NCBI RefSeq assembly: GCF_013415485.1
Contig: NZ_JACBXS010000012.1
Location: 37,051 to 101,050, forward strand
Length of the DNA: 64,000 nt
From: Rhabdonatronobacter sediminivivens
GTDB lineage: Bacteria > Pseudomonadota > Alphaproteobacteria > Rhodobacterales > Rhodobacteraceae
Direction: 5' to 3'
Both the position numbers and the translations under genes were made by a program. Of this stretch, positions 9,351 through 17,728 are shown in pieces; the first letter of the stretch is position 1; the number at the start of each line of letters is the position of its first letter. The notes below the pieces were generated by a model. The model did not search any database. It was not told the DNA's origin and worked only from the letters and a program-made list of their open reading frames with translations.

Positions 9351-10313
9351 TCAGTCCATCAGACCGAAGGCCTGCAGGTCCATCTCGGCGACCCGCTGGT
9401 TGACGGGGAAGAAGCCGGCGCGCACCACATCCTGCTGGCCCTGCTGGCTGTAGACATAGCGCACGAATTCGGCCCGCAGCGGTTCCAGTTCGGCGTTCGG
9501 GTCGACATTCATGTAGATGTAGAGGAAGCGCGCAATCGGATAGAGACCATCCGGCGCAGCATCGGTGGAGTAGCACTCGCCGTCATCGCCACGAATTTCC
9601 AGGGCGCGCACATCGGCGGTGGCATAGCCCACACCCGAATAGCCGATCCCGTTGATGTCCGAGGCCACGCCCTGGATCACGGTCGAGGAACCGGGCTGCT
9701 CGCGCACTTCGGGGCTGTAGTCGCCGCCGAACAGCGCGACCGAGCGGAAGTAGCCATAGGTGCCCGAGGCCGAGTTGCGGCCGTACATCGCAACGGGCCG
9801 GTCTGCCCATTCGCCGGTTGCACCGACCTGGCCCCAGGTGGTGATGGCTTCGTCCGCACCGCCAGCGCGGGTGGAGGAGAAGATGGCGTCGATGTCCTGC
9901 ATGGACACGCAGGTGACCGGATTGTCACGGTGCACGAACACGCCGATGGCATCGATCGCACCGCGCATTGCCAGTGGCTCATAGCCGAACCGGGCCTCGA
10001 ACTCCTCGATCTCGGAGTCGCGCATCGGACGCGACATGGGGCCGAACTGGGCGGTGCCCTCGACCAGTGCCGGGGGGGCGGTGCCCGAACCGGCGCCCTG
10101 GATCTGGACAGCCACGTTGGGGTAGAGCTGGCGGAAACCTTCGGACCAGAGGGTCATCTGGTTGTTGAGCGTGTCCGAACCGATCGACACGAGGTTGCCC
10201 GAAACGCCGTCCACCGCTTCGTAGGTCGGCAGGTTGGGGTCGACGGACTGGGCGTTCGCGGCGGTTGCCAGCGCAATGGCAGCGACGGACATCAGGGCGG
10301 CAGAGCGTTTCAT
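9351..10313 (-). CDS. pstS: Phosphate ABC transporter substrate-binding protein PstS
   Basis: A 320-residue periplasmic phosphate-binding protein. A Sec signal peptide ends near residue 22 (ANAQ). Family features include GSDTLNN, GAGSGTAPPAL and the NSASGTYGYF segment, which contribute phosphate ligands in PstS proteins. I start at MKRSAAL because AAGGAG lies eight bases upstream; ten further in-frame residues upstream are not supported. First gene of the pst operon; a Pho box lies about 90 bp upstream. Confidence 0.96.
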   Translation of the reverse strand: MKRSAALMSVAAIALATAANAQSVDPNLPTYEAVDGVSGNLVSIGSDTLNNQMTLWSEGFRQLYPNVAVQIQGAGSGTAPPALVEGTAQFGPMSRPMRDSEIEEFEARFGYEPLAMRGAIDAIGVFVHRDNPVTCVSMQDIDAIFSSTRAGGADEAITTWGQVGATGEWADRPVAMYGRNSASGTYGYFRSVALFGGDYSPEVREQPGSSTVIQGVASDINGIGYSGVGYATADVRALEIRGDDGECYSTDAAPDGLYPIARFLYIYMNVDPNAELEPLRAEFVRYVYSQQGQQDVVRAGFFPVNQRVAEMDLQAFGLMD

Positions 10314-10402
10314 GGAAACTCCTTGGTTTTCAGAGCCCGGCATCCGCGCCGGACGGTAAGGCTGCGTTTAATTGCCCTCGATGACGTCTATGCAAAACTT
10401 TC

Positions 10403-10420
10403 ATGACAGTTGCATGACAG
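10403..10420 (-). promoter_or_regulatory. Pho box (PhoB-binding site) of the pst operon
   Basis: Two perfect copies of CTGTCAT, read on the minus strand, are spaced exactly 11 bp start to start, which is the classical PhoB half-site arrangement. A weaker third half-site and a GCATAG-like -10 follow downstream. The site lies about 90 bp upstream of the pstS start and faces it, so the pst operon should be induced by phosphate starvation through PhoB. Confidence 0.85.
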
Positions 10421-10745
10421 TCGGCCCGGAAATCCGGGCGGCGAAGTTTCGCGGGGGGCCGGGCCGGGCCGCCGCCCGCGCTTCGGCAACCATCACGTCC
10501 CGGACGCATGCCATGGATCATGCTGCGCCGACCGCCGTTCGCAGGGCGCGCAAAGGTTCAGGTTTGTTGAAACCCGGCAGTGCCGTGACGCCACGCAGAC
10601 AGGCGCCCGCAGCCAATAGGCGCGGGCGCGGTCCAGACCCCTCTGGCGCTGTCACCACCGCAGGCGGTGAAAGTGACAGGCCCCGAACAGGGGTGATCAG
10701 GGGCGTAAAGCGGGGTGCGGATGCCTCATGACACGGCGCGTCGGC
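10421..10745. other. Non-coding stretch between the Pho box and the lipoprotein gene
   Basis: No credible gene. The only structure I see is a nested inverted repeat at 10649-10679 (CTGTCAC with GTGACAG, and CACCG with CGGTG), about 70 bp past the lipoprotein stop. It has no T-run and could be a weak 3' hairpin. Confidence 0.4.
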
Positions 10746-11615
10746 TTACTCGGGGCGGATGCAGGCGACCCCGTCCTTGCAACTCAGGAACATGCCCGTC
10801 ATGCCACCGGCGCTGTTGCCAAAGCTGAAGACGCCCGCCGCCTCCTGAGCGTTGGGGCCGTAGAAGCCGCCCTCGATTTCACCCGTGGCGCGCATGTCCT
10901 GGAAGCGGATGCGCGATTCCCCGATGGAGGCAAAGGTCCGCGCCCTGCGGTCCAGTTCCAGACCGTTGAAGACCACCTGCACCGAAGGCCCCGCACCGTC
11001 GTTCAGGCTGCCGGACATCTCGCCGGAGATGGCGCCGCTGTCGAAATTGGCCAGGATCGTGGCCGAGCCATGCGCCATGCCGCTGTCAGCACCCACACCG
11101 GCCCCGGCCACGAATTGCCCGTCATAGCGGGCCACGCCCGAAGGCAGCGTCACACGGGTTTCGCCCATGCCGGGTTCGGCGTCATGCACCACATGGGTGT
11201 TGGAATATTCGACCCCGTTGTTCAGATGATCGACGGCGAACATGCCCACATAGGCAAAATTGCCCTTCTGCCGGGCCACCAGTGACCCGCTGCCGGTGGC
11301 GCCGCCGCGCGCCGCGTTCACCTGGCAGCTGGCGCCGGTGCGATCCTCGCACAGAACCACCATCCCCTCCATGGGGCCTTCGACCATCTCCATGCGGATC
11401 TGCCCCGGCCCGTTGGCATAGATCCGCGCGACCGAGGGCTGAACCTCGGTGGTGCCGCTGTCATTTGCCGGATCGGCCGGGTGCAACTGTGACAGGGACC
11501 GTGCCGGTTCCGGCGCGCTGGAACCTCCCCCGCCACCGCCACCGCTGCTGCCGCCACCGCATGCTGCCAATACCAGTAATGCCCCCGCCAAGGGGGCCGC
11601 AAACTGCCCGTTCAT
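10746..11615 (-). CDS. TbpB-like beta-barrel surface lipoprotein
   Basis: A 289-residue predicted lipoprotein: a short signal peptide with lipobox LAAC (Cys19), then a Gly/Ser-rich linker of about 15 residues, then a beta-rich domain. The segment GGFYGPNAQEAAGVFSF closely resembles the conserved strand pair of the transferrin-binding-protein-B barrel fold, shared by many secreted lipoproteins that do not bind transferrin. Four cysteines in the mature part could form disulfides. I start at 11615, where GAGG lies five bases upstream; ATGs at 11639 and 11699 lack one. Neighbours give no functional hint and the ligand is unknown. Confidence 0.72.
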   Translation of the reverse strand: MNGQFAAPLAGALLVLAACGGGSSGGGGGGGSSAPEPARSLSQLHPADPANDSGTTEVQPSVARIYANGPGQIRMEMVEGPMEGMVVLCEDRTGASCQVNAARGGATGSGSLVARQKGNFAYVGMFAVDHLNNGVEYSNTHVVHDAEPGMGETRVTLPSGVARYDGQFVAGAGVGADSGMAHGSATILANFDSGAISGEMSGSLNDGAGPSVQVVFNGLELDRRARTFASIGESRIRFQDMRATGEIEGGFYGPNAQEAAGVFSFGNSAGGMTGMFLSCKDGVACIRPE

Positions 11616-11758
11616 GCTCGCCTCATGTGTGTTTGTCATTTGTTTTGACAAAAATGAAAGCGCATGGGCGCGGGGCTTGTCAATTGCCTGATGTGTCAAG
11701 GCGCAAGGTTTGCCGCGCCGGGTGCCGAGCGGGCAACAGACCTGCCCGAGGCGCAGGC

Positions 11759-13549
11759 TCAGGCAGCGCGGCCTTCGGTGAACTGCAACCGCGCCAGCCG
11801 GGCATAGAGCCCGCCCTGGGCCACAAGCTGGTCATGGGTGCCCTCGGCCAGGATGCGCCCCTGGTCAAACACCACGATCCGGTCAGCGCGCTTCACCGTG
11901 GCCAGACGGTGCGCCACCACCAGCGTGGTGCGCCCCTGGGCCAGCTTGTCCACCGCCGCCTGCACCGCGCGTTCGGATTCGGCATCCAGCGCGCTGGTGG
12001 CCTCGTCCAGCAACAGGATGGGCGCGTCGCGCAGGATGGCGCGGGCAATGGCCACCCGCTGGCGCTGCCCGCCCGAAAGCATCACCCCCCGTTCGCCCAG
12101 TTGCGTGTCATAGCCCTGCGGCAGCGCGGTCAGGAAGTCATGGGCAGCAGCGGCGCGGGCAGCGCCCTCGACCTCGGCATCGCTGGCGTCAAGGCGCCCG
12201 AAGCGGATGTTCTCGCGCGCCGAGGATGCAAAGATCACCGGATCCTGCGGGACCAGCGCGATGGCATGGCGGAAGTCAGACCGCGCCATGTCGCGCAGGT
12301 CGATCCCGTCGATCCGCAGGGCGCCGCTGACCGGGTCATAGAAGCGCAGAAGCAACTGGAAGATCGTGCTCTTGCCCGCACCGGAGGGTCCCACCAGCGC
12401 CACGGTTTCACCGGGCCGGACATGCAGGCTGATCCCGTTGAGCGCCTGCTGTCCAGGGCGCGAGGGGTAGTGGAAGTTGACCGCATCGAACGCGACCTCG
12501 CCGCGGACGGGGCGCGGCAGCGCCAGCGGTTGCGCCGGGTCCTGCACCGTGTCCGTGGCCTCCAGCAGTTCCACCAGCCGTTCGGTCGCCCCGGCGGCGC
12601 GCTGCAATTCGGACCAGATCTCGGACAGGGCGCCAACGGACCCGGCAACGATCACCGCGTAGATGACGAATTGCACCAGTTCACCCGGGGTCATCTGGCC
12701 GGTGGCCACGTCATTCGCGCCGACCCAGAGCGTGCCGACAATACCACTGAACGCCATGAAGATGACAATCACGGTCATTACCGCGCGGGTCAGCACCCGG
12801 CGGCGGGCAATGTCGAAGCTGGTCTCGGTCACACCGTCGAATTCGGCGCGGCTGGCAGCCTCATGGGTATAGGCCTGCACGGTCTGCACCGACAGCAGCG
12901 CCTCCGAGGCCTTGCCGGAGCTGGCGGCGATCCAGTCCTGGTTTTCGCGGCTCAGCCGCCGCAGCCGACGCCCCAGGATGACGATGGGCACAATCACCGC
13001 CGGAACCATCAGCAGCACAAAGCCCATCAGCTTGGCCGAGGTCAGCGCCAGCAGGATCATCCCGCCCGCCAGCAGCAGGATATTGCGCAGCGCGATCGAG
13101 ACCGACGAGCCGATCACCGACTGGATCAGCGTGGTGTCCGTGGTCAGGCGCGAGAGCACCTCGCCCGTCATCAGGTTTTCGTAGAACGACGGGCTCTTGT
13201 CGATGACGCGCGAAAAGAGCGCCTTGCGAATATCGGCCACAACACGCTCGCCCAGCCGGGTGACCAGGTAATAGCGCAGCCCGGTGCCCATGGCCAGCAA
13301 TGCAGCCAGGGCAAAGGCGCCGGCGAAATACTGGTTCAGCAGCGCCATCTCGCGCGCTTCGAACCCGTCCACCACCCGGCGCACGGCCAGCGGCAGGGCC
13401 AGGGACACCATGGCCGTAGTCACCAGCGCCGCAATCGCCAGACCCAGCAACAGCCGATAGGGCCGCATGAACGGCCACAACCCGCGCAGGGCGCCGATCT
13501 GGCGGGATTTGGCACGCTCCTCGCTGGCGTTGGCGGTCGTGTCCGTCAT
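11759..13549 (-). CDS. ABC transporter, fused transmembrane/ATP-binding half-transporter (MsbA-like)
   Basis: A 596-residue exporter-type half-transporter working as a homodimer. The N-terminal half has about six membrane helices and the C-terminal half is the nucleotide-binding domain with Walker A (GPSGAGKST), signature (LSGGQRQR) and Walker B (ILLLDEATSALD). The closing segment GTHDQLVAQGGLYARLARLQF is typical of the MsbA/LmrA group. I start at MTDTTAN (13549); the longer open frame runs into the palindromic intergenic region. The substrate (lipid, peptide or drug) cannot be told from sequence. Confidence 0.9.
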   Translation of the reverse strand: MTDTTANASEERAKSRQIGALRGLWPFMRPYRLLLGLAIAALVTTAMVSLALPLAVRRVVDGFEAREMALLNQYFAGAFALAALLAMGTGLRYYLVTRLGERVVADIRKALFSRVIDKSPSFYENLMTGEVLSRLTTDTTLIQSVIGSSVSIALRNILLLAGGMILLALTSAKLMGFVLLMVPAVIVPIVILGRRLRRLSRENQDWIAASSGKASEALLSVQTVQAYTHEAASRAEFDGVTETSFDIARRRVLTRAVMTVIVIFMAFSGIVGTLWVGANDVATGQMTPGELVQFVIYAVIVAGSVGALSEIWSELQRAAGATERLVELLEATDTVQDPAQPLALPRPVRGEVAFDAVNFHYPSRPGQQALNGISLHVRPGETVALVGPSGAGKSTIFQLLLRFYDPVSGALRIDGIDLRDMARSDFRHAIALVPQDPVIFASSARENIRFGRLDASDAEVEGAARAAAAHDFLTALPQGYDTQLGERGVMLSGGQRQRVAIARAILRDAPILLLDEATSALDAESERAVQAAVDKLAQGRTTLVVAHRLATVKRADRIVVFDQGRILAEGTHDQLVAQGGLYARLARLQFTEGRAA

Positions 13550-13734
13550 AGGGTCGCGTCCTGCTGCATCGGGCCGAGGTTTAGGACAGACACGCGCGGC
13601 GGGCAAGCGCAAGCGGCCAGACCAGAGGGGTGCCATCAAGACGCAGGTCGGCAGCAGCCGCCAGACACCGCCCGCACCACCGCAGCCCAAAGCCCCCGGA
13701 CGCTGCCATCTTCAGCACCCCTACCCCTGGCCTG

Positions 13735-13914
13735 GCGCCAACCGGTGAAAGGGGTGCTCCCGCCCGCAGATCGGCCGCTTGCGCGACCTCCTGCCGTTGG
13801 GCCCGGCCGCGTGGCCATCGGCCACGCGGCCGGGCCCAACGCTTTCCTGCCTGCCCGCGCATTTCGCGTGGGCAGGCAGGAAAGGGGCGGGAGCACCCCC
13901 TGCCCGGTTGGCGC
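13735..13914. repeat. Nested intergenic palindrome
   Basis: Four inverted repeats are nested or adjacent in 180 bp. Outermost: GCGCCAACCGG at 13735-13745 and its complement at 13904-13914. Next: a perfect 15-bp pair at 13751-13765 and 13885-13899 (motif GGGCGGGAGCACCCC). Inside are two hairpins: a perfect 21-bp stem with a three-base loop (13796-13816/13820-13840) and a 19-bp stem with one G-U pair (13842-13860/13866-13884). The element lies between two divergent genes, so it is not a simple transcription terminator. It resembles a REP/BIME-type or small mobile repeat. Confidence 0.85.
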
Positions 13915-13977
13915 AGCGTCCGGCTTGACCCGCGCGCCCACGCACGGCAGGTCAGGGCAACACACAGGAGCGCCCGC

Positions 13978-14505
13978 ATGTATCCTTTCTTCCGCATGAC
14001 CCTTGAAGCCATCAAGCAGCGCAATGCCGGTCCGCTTGACATCGGGGAAACCCATGTCTCGCATCATCTGTGCTGGCCCTGGGACATCGACCCCTGGCTG
14101 GAGCTGAACAACGGGCGCACGCTCACGCTTTATGACCTGGGGCGGATCCCCATGGCGAAGCGGCTGGGGCTGGCCGGGGTTGCGCGGCAGAAGGGCTGGG
14201 GCATGGCCGTCGCCGGCGTTTCGGTCCGGTATCGGCGCAGGGTGCGCACCTTTCAGCGGGTCGAGATGCGCTCACGCGTGATCGGCTGGGACAGGCGGTT
14301 CTTTTATCTGGAGCAATCCATGTGGCGGGGCCAGGAATGCCTTAACCACATGCTGTTGCGCAGCGCCGTGACCGGGGCGAATGGTATTGTGCCCCCGCTT
14401 GATGTGGCAGCGGCCATGGGGCGCGGTGCAGAGAGCCCCGCCCTGCCCGACTGGGTGCAGGCCTGGATCGACGCCGATGCGCAGCGCCCCTGGCCACCGG
14501 GCTGA
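13978..14505 (+). CDS. Thioesterase-family (hotdog-fold) protein
   Basis: A 175-residue protein resembling acyl-CoA thioesterases of the 4-hydroxybenzoyl-CoA thioesterase class. The segment HHLCWPWDIDPWLELNNGR matches the family pattern in which an Asp precedes the Asn-rich helix start (D-x-x-x-H/E-x-NN). AGGAG lies seven bases before the ATG. It stands alone between the nested palindrome and a cytochrome c peroxidase gene with its own regulatory site. Substrate unknown; the class assignment is moderately sure. Confidence 0.7.
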   Translation: MYPFFRMTLEAIKQRNAGPLDIGETHVSHHLCWPWDIDPWLELNNGRTLTLYDLGRIPMAKRLGLAGVARQKGWGMAVAGVSVRYRRRVRTFQRVEMRSRVIGWDRRFFYLEQSMWRGQECLNHMLLRSAVTGANGIVPPLDVAAAMGRGAESPALPDWVQAWIDADAQRPWPPG

Positions 14506-14536
14506 ACAGAGGTTGACGCGGGGACAACACGAAAAC

Positions 14537-14550
14537 TTGACGCAGATCAA
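14537..14550 (+). promoter_or_regulatory. FNR/FnrL-type box upstream of cytochrome c peroxidase
   Basis: TTGACGCAGATCAA differs from the FNR consensus TTGAT-N4-ATCAA at one position. It lies 111 bp before the peroxidase start and no other gene begins nearby. FNR control of ccp genes under low oxygen is known in related alphaproteobacteria, so the site fits the gene. Confidence 0.65.
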
Positions 14551-14660
14551 TGACGTGGACAGCATGAGGCTCCACACTGGTTTCATTCGCATAATTCTGC
14601 GCCACAGATGCGGGTTCAGCAACGGTGGCCGACAGCGGATCAACAAGAAGGAGTGACTGC

Positions 14661-15644
14661 ATGCCTATCCACCGCGTCCACCGGCTTCTGGCATCGGCGA
14701 CGGCCCTGGCCTTCGCTGCGGGCGCCGCCACTGCCGATATCGAAAACTACATGGATTTCTTCGAGCCGCTTCCGGCGCTGCCGCCAATCCCGGCGGATAA
14801 TTCGCTGACCCCGGAAAAGATCGAACTGGGCAAGATGCTGTTCTTTGAGCCGCGCATCTCGGCCTCGGGGGTGATCAGCTGCGCCACCTGCCACAACCCG
14901 GCGCTGGGCTGGGCCGACCGGATTCCGCGCGCCACCGGCCATGACGGCCAGGTGGGTGAGCGCAATACCCCCACAGTGCTGAACTCGGGCTTTCTGGAAG
15001 CACAGTTCTGGGATGGGCGCGAACCCGATCTTGAAGGCCAGGCCCTGGGTCCGATCGAGGCCGAGATCGAGATGAACCTCACGCTGGAGGAAGCGATCAA
15101 CCGGCTGAACGAATTCGCAATCTATCAGGAGCATTTTGCTGCTGCCTTCCCCGATGATCCGGATCCGATCAACCCGCAGAACGTGGCCCATGCCATTGCC
15201 AGCTTCGAGCGGACGCTGAACACGCCCAATTCGCCGCTGGATCGCTTCCTGGCCGGCGATGTGCAGGCCATGTCCGACCAGCAGGTTGAAGGGATGAAGC
15301 TGTTCGTGGATGCCGGCTGTGTTGCCTGCCACAACGGGCCTGCCCTGACCGACAGCAATTTCCACCGGTTCGAGCTTCCCGGCTCCACCGACGAAGGGCG
15401 CTTCGTAGTGACCGGGGATGAGGCCGACATGTTCGCCTTCCGCACGCCGACCCTGCGCAATGTGGCCGTGACCTATCCGTATTTCAACAACGGTTCGGTC
15501 CCGGGGCTGCATGAGGCGGTGCAGCTGATGGGCCAGCAGATGCTGGGCCAGGATTTCGCCGAGGATGAGCTGGATGCGCTGGTCGCCTTCATGCACGCCC
15601 TGACCGGTGAAATGCCGCGGGTCGAGATCCCGGCGCTGCCCTGA
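14661..15644 (+). CDS. ccpA: Di-haem cytochrome c peroxidase
   Basis: A 327-residue periplasmic protein of the bacterial cytochrome c peroxidase/MauG family that reduces hydrogen peroxide with electrons from cytochrome c. A Sec signal peptide (about 1-25) is followed by two CxxCH haem sites: Cys74-Cys77-His78 and Cys220-Cys223-His224. Length and haem spacing are as in CcpA. AAGGAG precedes the ATG at 14661. An FNR-type box upstream and a strong terminator downstream make it a single-gene unit, presumably used under oxygen limitation. Confidence 0.93.
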   Translation: MPIHRVHRLLASATALAFAAGAATADIENYMDFFEPLPALPPIPADNSLTPEKIELGKMLFFEPRISASGVISCATCHNPALGWADRIPRATGHDGQVGERNTPTVLNSGFLEAQFWDGREPDLEGQALGPIEAEIEMNLTLEEAINRLNEFAIYQEHFAAAFPDDPDPINPQNVAHAIASFERTLNTPNSPLDRFLAGDVQAMSDQQVEGMKLFVDAGCVACHNGPALTDSNFHRFELPGSTDEGRFVVTGDEADMFAFRTPTLRNVAVTYPYFNNGSVPGLHEAVQLMGQQMLGQDFAEDELDALVAFMHALTGEMPRVEIPALP

Positions 15645-15678
15645 CAACGTTGCCCTGACACCGGGCTGAACCCCTTGA

Positions 15679-15709
15679 CCGCCCCTGCCACAGCGCAGGG
15701 GCGGTTTTT
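15679..15709 (+). terminator. Rho-independent terminator after ccpA
   Basis: A perfect 10-bp GC-rich stem (15679-15688/15695-15704) with a six-base loop is followed by five T. It lies 35 bp past the peroxidase stop. Confidence 0.9.
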
Positions 15710-15786
15710 CCGTGCGCTGGCCCCGCGGGGCTTGACCCTGACCCGGACGCGCCGCAGATACCCTTCAGGGCGAAGGGAACAGGATC

Positions 15787-16020
15787 ATGTCTGATTGGGA
15801 TCAGGAAATCGACGCGCGCGGGCTGCTCTGCCCGCTGCCGGTTCTGAAGGCGCGCAAGCGTCTGCGCGCCATGGAGCAGGGCGAGGTTCTGCGGCTGGTG
15901 GCCACAGACCCGGCCGCGGTGGTTGATGTGCCCCATTTCTGCGCCGAATCCGGGCATGAGTTTCTGGGCAGCGCCCCCCTTCAGGATGACGCCACCGCCT
16001 ATCTGATCCGCCGCATTTGA
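15787..16020 (+). CDS. TusA/SirA-family sulfurtransferase-like protein
   Basis: A 77-residue cytosolic protein of the TusA family. The defining CPxP motif is present (RGLLCPLPVL, active Cys15), followed by the betaalphabetaalphabeta pattern. Family members carry persulfide sulfur for tRNA thiolation, cofactor synthesis or sulfur oxidation. The gene stands alone after the ccpA terminator. It is about 12 kb from the SoxYZ locus, so a sulfur-oxidation role is only a possibility. Confidence 0.9.
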   Translation: MSDWDQEIDARGLLCPLPVLKARKRLRAMEQGEVLRLVATDPAAVVDVPHFCAESGHEFLGSAPLQDDATAYLIRRI

Positions 16021-16323
16021 GCCACAGACCCCATGGGATCGCTCCTGCGCCTCCGACCCATGCTTGACTTGCAAGCATCAAATCCAGCATGGTTTCGAAG
16101 ACTGCGCAGGGAGTTGCCGCAGGATCTTGAGGCGGGACATCCCATAGAGCCGAATCAAGGTCGGCGGGCAAAGGCCCTGCAGATGTTGAAACTGGAATGA
16201 GTGAGGCCGGAAAAAGACAGTGCTGCGCAGGACCGGCGCCATCCGGAAGGGTTGGACCCCGGACACCACCCACCTTGCAGCACATCTGTCAGATCCCGAA
16301 GCCATGAGGAAATCGGAGCGGAC
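16021..16323. other. Intergenic region upstream of the first barrel gene
   Basis: No gene found. There is a small palindrome, ATGCTTG-N5-CAAGCAT, at 16060-16078 that could be an operator for the downstream outer-membrane protein, but it stands alone and is unproven. Confidence 0.35.
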
Positions 16324-16971
16324 ATGCCAATCTACAGGAAATTTCTGACTGCAGCTCTGGTCACTTGTATGGCTGCGCCACCGGCTCTGGCCGATGATGC
16401 TTCCGGCCCTGCCAACCTCGGCATGACGGCGGGCAACAGCACGCAAGCTGATATTGCCACGCGCGGGCTGGGCGGCGGCGGCGTGATGCCTGACTGGTCC
16501 GGCATCTATGGCGGCGCCTCACTGGGTGCTGGCCGGGCGTCATGGTCGCGAAGCTCCAGCACCTCGGCCATTGGCAATCTGTTTGCGGTCTATCTTGCCG
16601 ATATGGGTGATTATGTGGTCGGGGCCGATGCAACCTTCGCTCCTGCAGCGGTCTTTGGCAGTTTCAGCACCGCGAACGAAGAGCTGCGCGCCGCCTGGGC
16701 GATCTATGGCCGGTTTGGCGTGAAGGTCGATGCCGAGGGCCGCACCCTGGCTTCGGTCGGGTTTGGCCCCAGTTGGGTGCGCACCCGCGATGATGCCGGC
16801 GACACCCGCACCTCGGCCGGGGTCAGTGCCGGGCTGGGGCTGGACTACCTGCTGGACGAAAGCTGGTTGCTGCGGTCTGGCGTGACCTATTCGCGCTTTG
16901 GCAGTGTTGGCGCGCGGGGCGACAGGGTAAATTCGGTTTCGGCCCATGTGGGCGCGGCCTTCCGTTTCTGA
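16324..16971 (+). CDS. Outer-membrane beta-barrel protein, copy 1
   Basis: A 215-residue protein with a Sec signal peptide (about 1-23, ALAD) and a C-terminal HVGAAFRF that ends in Phe, the outer-membrane barrel signature. Alternating strand patterns (GIYGGASLGAG, LASVGFGPSWVRT) suit an eight-stranded OmpA/Omp25-like barrel. It is a paralogue of the convergent gene at 17069-17728; segments such as LASVG-GPSWVRTRD and SRFGSVGA are nearly identical. Function beyond a membrane barrel is unknown. Confidence 0.8.
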   Translation: MPIYRKFLTAALVTCMAAPPALADDASGPANLGMTAGNSTQADIATRGLGGGGVMPDWSGIYGGASLGAGRASWSRSSSTSAIGNLFAVYLADMGDYVVGADATFAPAAVFGSFSTANEELRAAWAIYGRFGVKVDAEGRTLASVGFGPSWVRTRDDAGDTRTSAGVSAGLGLDYLLDESWLLRSGVTYSRFGSVGARGDRVNSVSAHVGAAFRF

Positions 16972-17017
16972 CCCCTTGCCACCTGTCACCGGCAACCCGT
17001 TTCATCGGCGCACCAGA

Positions 17018-17045
17018 AAGGGGCCAGGGTAATCCCCGGCCCCTT
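17018..17045. terminator. Bidirectional terminator between the two barrel genes
   Basis: An eight-bp stem AAGGGGCC/GGCCCCTT with an inner GGG/CCC pair lies midway between two convergent genes. T-rich sequence follows on the plus side and an AGAAA stretch (T-rich on the minus strand) precedes it, so it can stop transcription from both sides. Confidence 0.75.
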
Positions 17046-17068
17046 CTTTCACTGTCACATGGCCCGCT

Positions 17069-17728
17069 TCAGAAGCGGAACGCAGCGCCCACATGCGCGG
17101 CCACGGAGTTCACGCTGATGTCGTTGGCGCCCACGCTGCCAAAGCGCGAATAGCTCAGCCCCGAACGCAGCATCCAGTTGTCGTCAATCATGTAATCGAC
17201 CCCGACGCCCGCGGTGACACCCACGGCGGTGTTGCCATCGCCACCGGCATCACGGGTGCGCACCCAGCTCGGACCAACACCGACCGAGGCGAGGGTCCGG
17301 CCCTCGGCGCCCAACTTGACGCCTGCGCGGCCCACCAGCCCCCAGGCGGCGCGCAGCTCTTCGCTTGCGGTGCTGAAATCGCCGAACACCGACGCCGGCG
17401 CGTAGTTCAGATCCGCGCCGATCACATAGTCGCCCATGTCGAACATGTAGCCGGCAAAGAGGTTGCCCAGCACATCGCTCGAGGATCCATCATCCCAGGA
17501 CGCGCGGCCCACGCCAAGCGCCACCCCGGCGTAGCCGCCGGTCCAGTCAACCATCGTCGGCACCGGGGCCATCGGCGGAGCTTCGACCACCGGGTCGGCC
17601 ACGGTCCCCATCTTGGACGCGCTGGAAAGCGCCCCGCCCTCAAGGGTCAGCGGACCTTCGGCAAGGGCCGGGGCAGCGGCCAGACCCGATGCCAGTGCAA
17701 TCGTCAGGATTCTGTGTTTCTGTTTCAT
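17069..17728 (-). CDS. Outer-membrane beta-barrel protein, copy 2
   Basis: A 219-residue paralogue of the gene at 16324-16971, pointing toward it. It has a Sec signal peptide (about 1-23, ALAE) and ends AAFRF with a terminal Phe. The barrel part aligns with copy 1 along its whole length, including EELRAAWG, the LASVGVGPSWVRTRD strand and LRSGLSYSRFGSVGAN. AAGGAG lies seven bases before the ATG at 17728. The pair looks like a local inverted duplication that has diverged. Confidence 0.8.
   Translation of the reverse strand: MKQKHRILTIALASGLAAAPALAEGPLTLEGGALSSASKMGTVADPVVEAPPMAPVPTMVDWTGGYAGVALGVGRASWDDGSSSDVLGNLFAGYMFDMGDYVIGADLNYAPASVFGDFSTASEELRAAWGLVGRAGVKLGAEGRTLASVGVGPSWVRTRDAGGDGNTAVGVTAGVGVDYMIDDNWMLRSGLSYSRFGSVGANDISVNSVAAHVGAAFRF

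Noticed and set aside
10649..10679. Inverted repeat CTGTCAC...GTGACAG, which resembles a Pho half-site
   Set aside because: The arms are inverted and not direct repeats 11 bp apart, and no gene starts next to it.
11282..13999. A 905-codon open frame on the plus strand
   Set aside because: It is the antisense of the ABC exporter and runs through the nested palindrome; no domain is recognisable.
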